Origin: Rhodococcus sp. PAMC28707
GTDB taxonomy: Bacteria > Actinomycetota > Actinomycetes > Mycobacteriales > Mycobacteriaceae
Assembly: GCF_004795915.1 (NCBI RefSeq)
Contig: NZ_CP039253.1
Coordinates: forward strand, 1,860,001-1,924,000
Direction of reading: 5' to 3'
DNA length: 64,000 bases
The translations under genes were made by a program, and so were the position numbers. Below the pieces are notes generated by a model. The model searched no databases. It was not told the origin of the DNA and was given only the letters and a program-made list of their open reading frames with translations. Below, piece after piece: positions 62,852-64,000 of this stretch (positions are counted from its first letter, which is position 1; every line of letters starts with the position of its first letter).

Positions 62852-64000
62852 GTGGTCGAAAATCTGGTCAATCGACATCCATCTGCCGTCGACCTGCATC
62901 TGGATCTCGCTCCGGACGGCTCTCGTAAAGCAGCACTGTCCGAAGCGCTGCGCGAGGCAGTCACTTCGGGTCGTCTCGAATCCGGATTCAAACTTCCGTC
63001 CTACCGGGCGTTGGCCGAGGACCTCGCGATTGCGCGAAACACGGTAGCCGACACCTACGCCGAACTTGTCTCCGAGGGATGGCTGGAGGCACGCCAAGGC
63101 TCCGGCACCCGCGTCGCGCATCGCCCTGGACTGCCGCACGAAGAAGCCAGAGCTGTCATCCGAGCCGAGATACGGCCGCAGTTCGAATTCCGTTCCGGCA
63201 GGCCGGATCCCACAACCTTCCCCAGGTCGCGATGGCTCGCCTCTGCTCGACGCGCCGTAACTGCTGCACCGACGCACGCATTCGGTCCAGGTGATCCGCA
63301 CGGCCGGATCGAGTTGCGTCGAGCACTGGCCGACTATTTGTCGCGCACGCGCGGGGTAGTCACCGATCCACGCAAGATTGTGGTGTGTGCCGGCTTTTCT
63401 CACGCCGCAGAGATCCTTGCCGACGTGGTCGCGGCCCCACCGTTCGCAGTCGAATCGTACGGACTCCCGTTTCACCGAGCGATCTACGAGAAGTACGGCC
63501 CGACGATCACGCTCCCGGTCGACCGAAACGGCTGCGCCACCGATGAACTCACGACCACGGATGCGCAGGTCGTGGTATTGACTCCTAGCCACCAGTTCCC
63601 TACTGGGTCATCACTACATCCTCGACGGCGCACTGCCGCCATCGACTGGGCACGCACGACCGACGGACTCGTGGTGGAGGACGACTACGACGGCGAGTTC
63701 CGGTTCGACCGAACTCCGGTCGGTGCAATGCAAAGCCTCGACCCGGACCGAGTGATGTACGTGGGATCGGCGTCGAAAAGTCTTTCTCCCGCACTTCGGT
63801 TGGGCTGGATGGTCGTTCCGGAACGACTACTGGATCCGGTCCTCGAGGCCAAGGGTGTTCGCGAATCGACCGTCGGCGTGATCGACCAACTCACTCTGGC
63901 TGATCTGATCACAACCGGCGGTTACGACCGCCATGTACGCGCGATGCGAACGCGCTATCGGCGCCGCCGCGCCCACCTGATCCATGCTCTCGGAGAAAGA
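62852..64000 (+). CDS. MocR/PdxR-type regulator: GntR winged helix fused to aminotransferase fold (3' end outside window)
   Basis: The first 383 residues are visible. A GntR-type winged-helix domain (about 15-75) has KLPSYRALAEDLAIARNTV. A type I aminotransferase domain follows, with VVVEDDYDGEFRF and the pyridoxal phosphate lysine in SASKSLSPALRLGW. MocR proteins use the PLP domain to sense an amine or vitamin B6 ligand and usually control the gene they are divergent from, here the AhpD-like gene. GTG 62852 is the only in-frame start after a stop codon, with no ribosome site. The C-terminus is cut off. Confidence 0.9.
   Translation, partial: MVENLVNRHPSAVDLHLDLAPDGSRKAALSEALREAVTSGRLESGFKLPSYRALAEDLAIARNTVADTYAELVSEGWLEARQGSGTRVAHRPGLPHEEARAVIRAEIRPQFEFRSGRPDPTTFPRSRWLASARRAVTAAPTHAFGPGDPHGRIELRRALADYLSRTRGVVTDPRKIVVCAGFSHAAEILADVVAAPPFAVESYGLPFHRAIYEKYGPTITLPVDRNGCATDELTTTDAQVVVLTPSHQFPTGSSLHPRRRTAAIDWARTTDGLVVEDDYDGEFRFDRTPVGAMQSLDPDRVMYVGSASKSLSPALRLGWMVVPERLLDPVLEAKGVRESTVGVIDQLTLADLITTGGYDRHVRAMRTRYRRRRAHLIHALGER

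Noticed and set aside
1..64000. tRNA, rRNA, prophage, insertion sequence or integrase
   Set aside because: I found no matching gene, no cloverleaf-like sequence and no transposase or integrase motif; the window looks like ordinary core and accessory chromosome.

Overview
The window reads as a chromosomal segment of a high-GC mycolic-acid actinomycete, most likely Rhodococcus or a close Nocardiaceae relative. Pointers are the two mycobacterial-style NHEJ ligase modules (LigC plus stand-alone polymerase, and a Pol-PE-Lig LigD), the PlsB / HAD-PlsC pair, a mycofactocin-type SDR, a UgpAEBC-order ABC operon, the GGDEF / EAL-DICT / GAF-ANTAR signalling proteins, frequent GTG starts with GGAGG-type ribosome sites, and ATGA gene overlaps. 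I see no rRNA, tRNA, CRISPR array, transposase, integrase or phage gene. Genus assignment is inference from gene content.

Layout. 1-10.4 kb is lipid and envelope metabolism: the end of an acyl-CoA dehydrogenase coupled to a 3-hydroxybutyryl-CoA dehydrogenase, a FabG-like SDR, a PlsC-like acyltransferase, an M50-like protease, an acyl-ACP desaturase with a palindromic operator, an alpha/beta hydrolase, a DUF2254 fusion protein, GtrA, a 55-residue membrane peptide and a mycofactocin-type SDR. 10.4-18.7 kb holds an orphan maltokinase, pirin, a DUF4190 protein, a diguanylate cyclase, an M13 peptidase and a P450 that overlaps tail-to-tail with the next operon. 18.7-25.2 kb has the Ugp-like ABC importer, an L,D-transpeptidase, an HdeD-like protein and a secreted Ala/Gly-rich protein.

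25.4-29.7 kb is the most intriguing locus: five translationally coupled genes for a GT2 glycosyltransferase, an acyl-CoA dehydrogenase-like protein, a PIG-L deacetylase, a NodS-like methyltransferase and a degenerate EAL-DICT protein. It looks like a pathway for an undescribed glycan-type metabolite, with a nucleotide-signalling protein built into the operon. A GAF-ANTAR RNA-binding regulator converges on it.

30.6-38.4 kb contains the LigC/polymerase pair, an LppU-like lipoprotein gene broken by a one-base deletion, a DHA2 exporter, ilvD, a palindrome-dense intergenic region, a secreted S1 protease and a disordered basic protein. 38.6-47.1 kb has the plsB - HAD-plsC - adenylate cyclase operon, two small membrane proteins, an SRPBCC protein and LigD. 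47.2-53.5 kb has a secretory lipase, an ABC exporter whose 3' end is repeated in a 4 x 35-bp array, a PrmC paralogue, a SLAC1/TehA-type channel and a YkgJ-pentapeptide fusion. 53.5-64 kb has the branched-chain 2-oxoacid dehydrogenase operon (E1a-E1b-E2), an iron ABC importer behind an IdeR-like box, SelO, an AhpD-like protein and a MocR regulator cut by the window end.

Convergent gene ends are packed very tightly. Several terminator-like hairpins, some sharing sequence, sit between or even inside coding regions.
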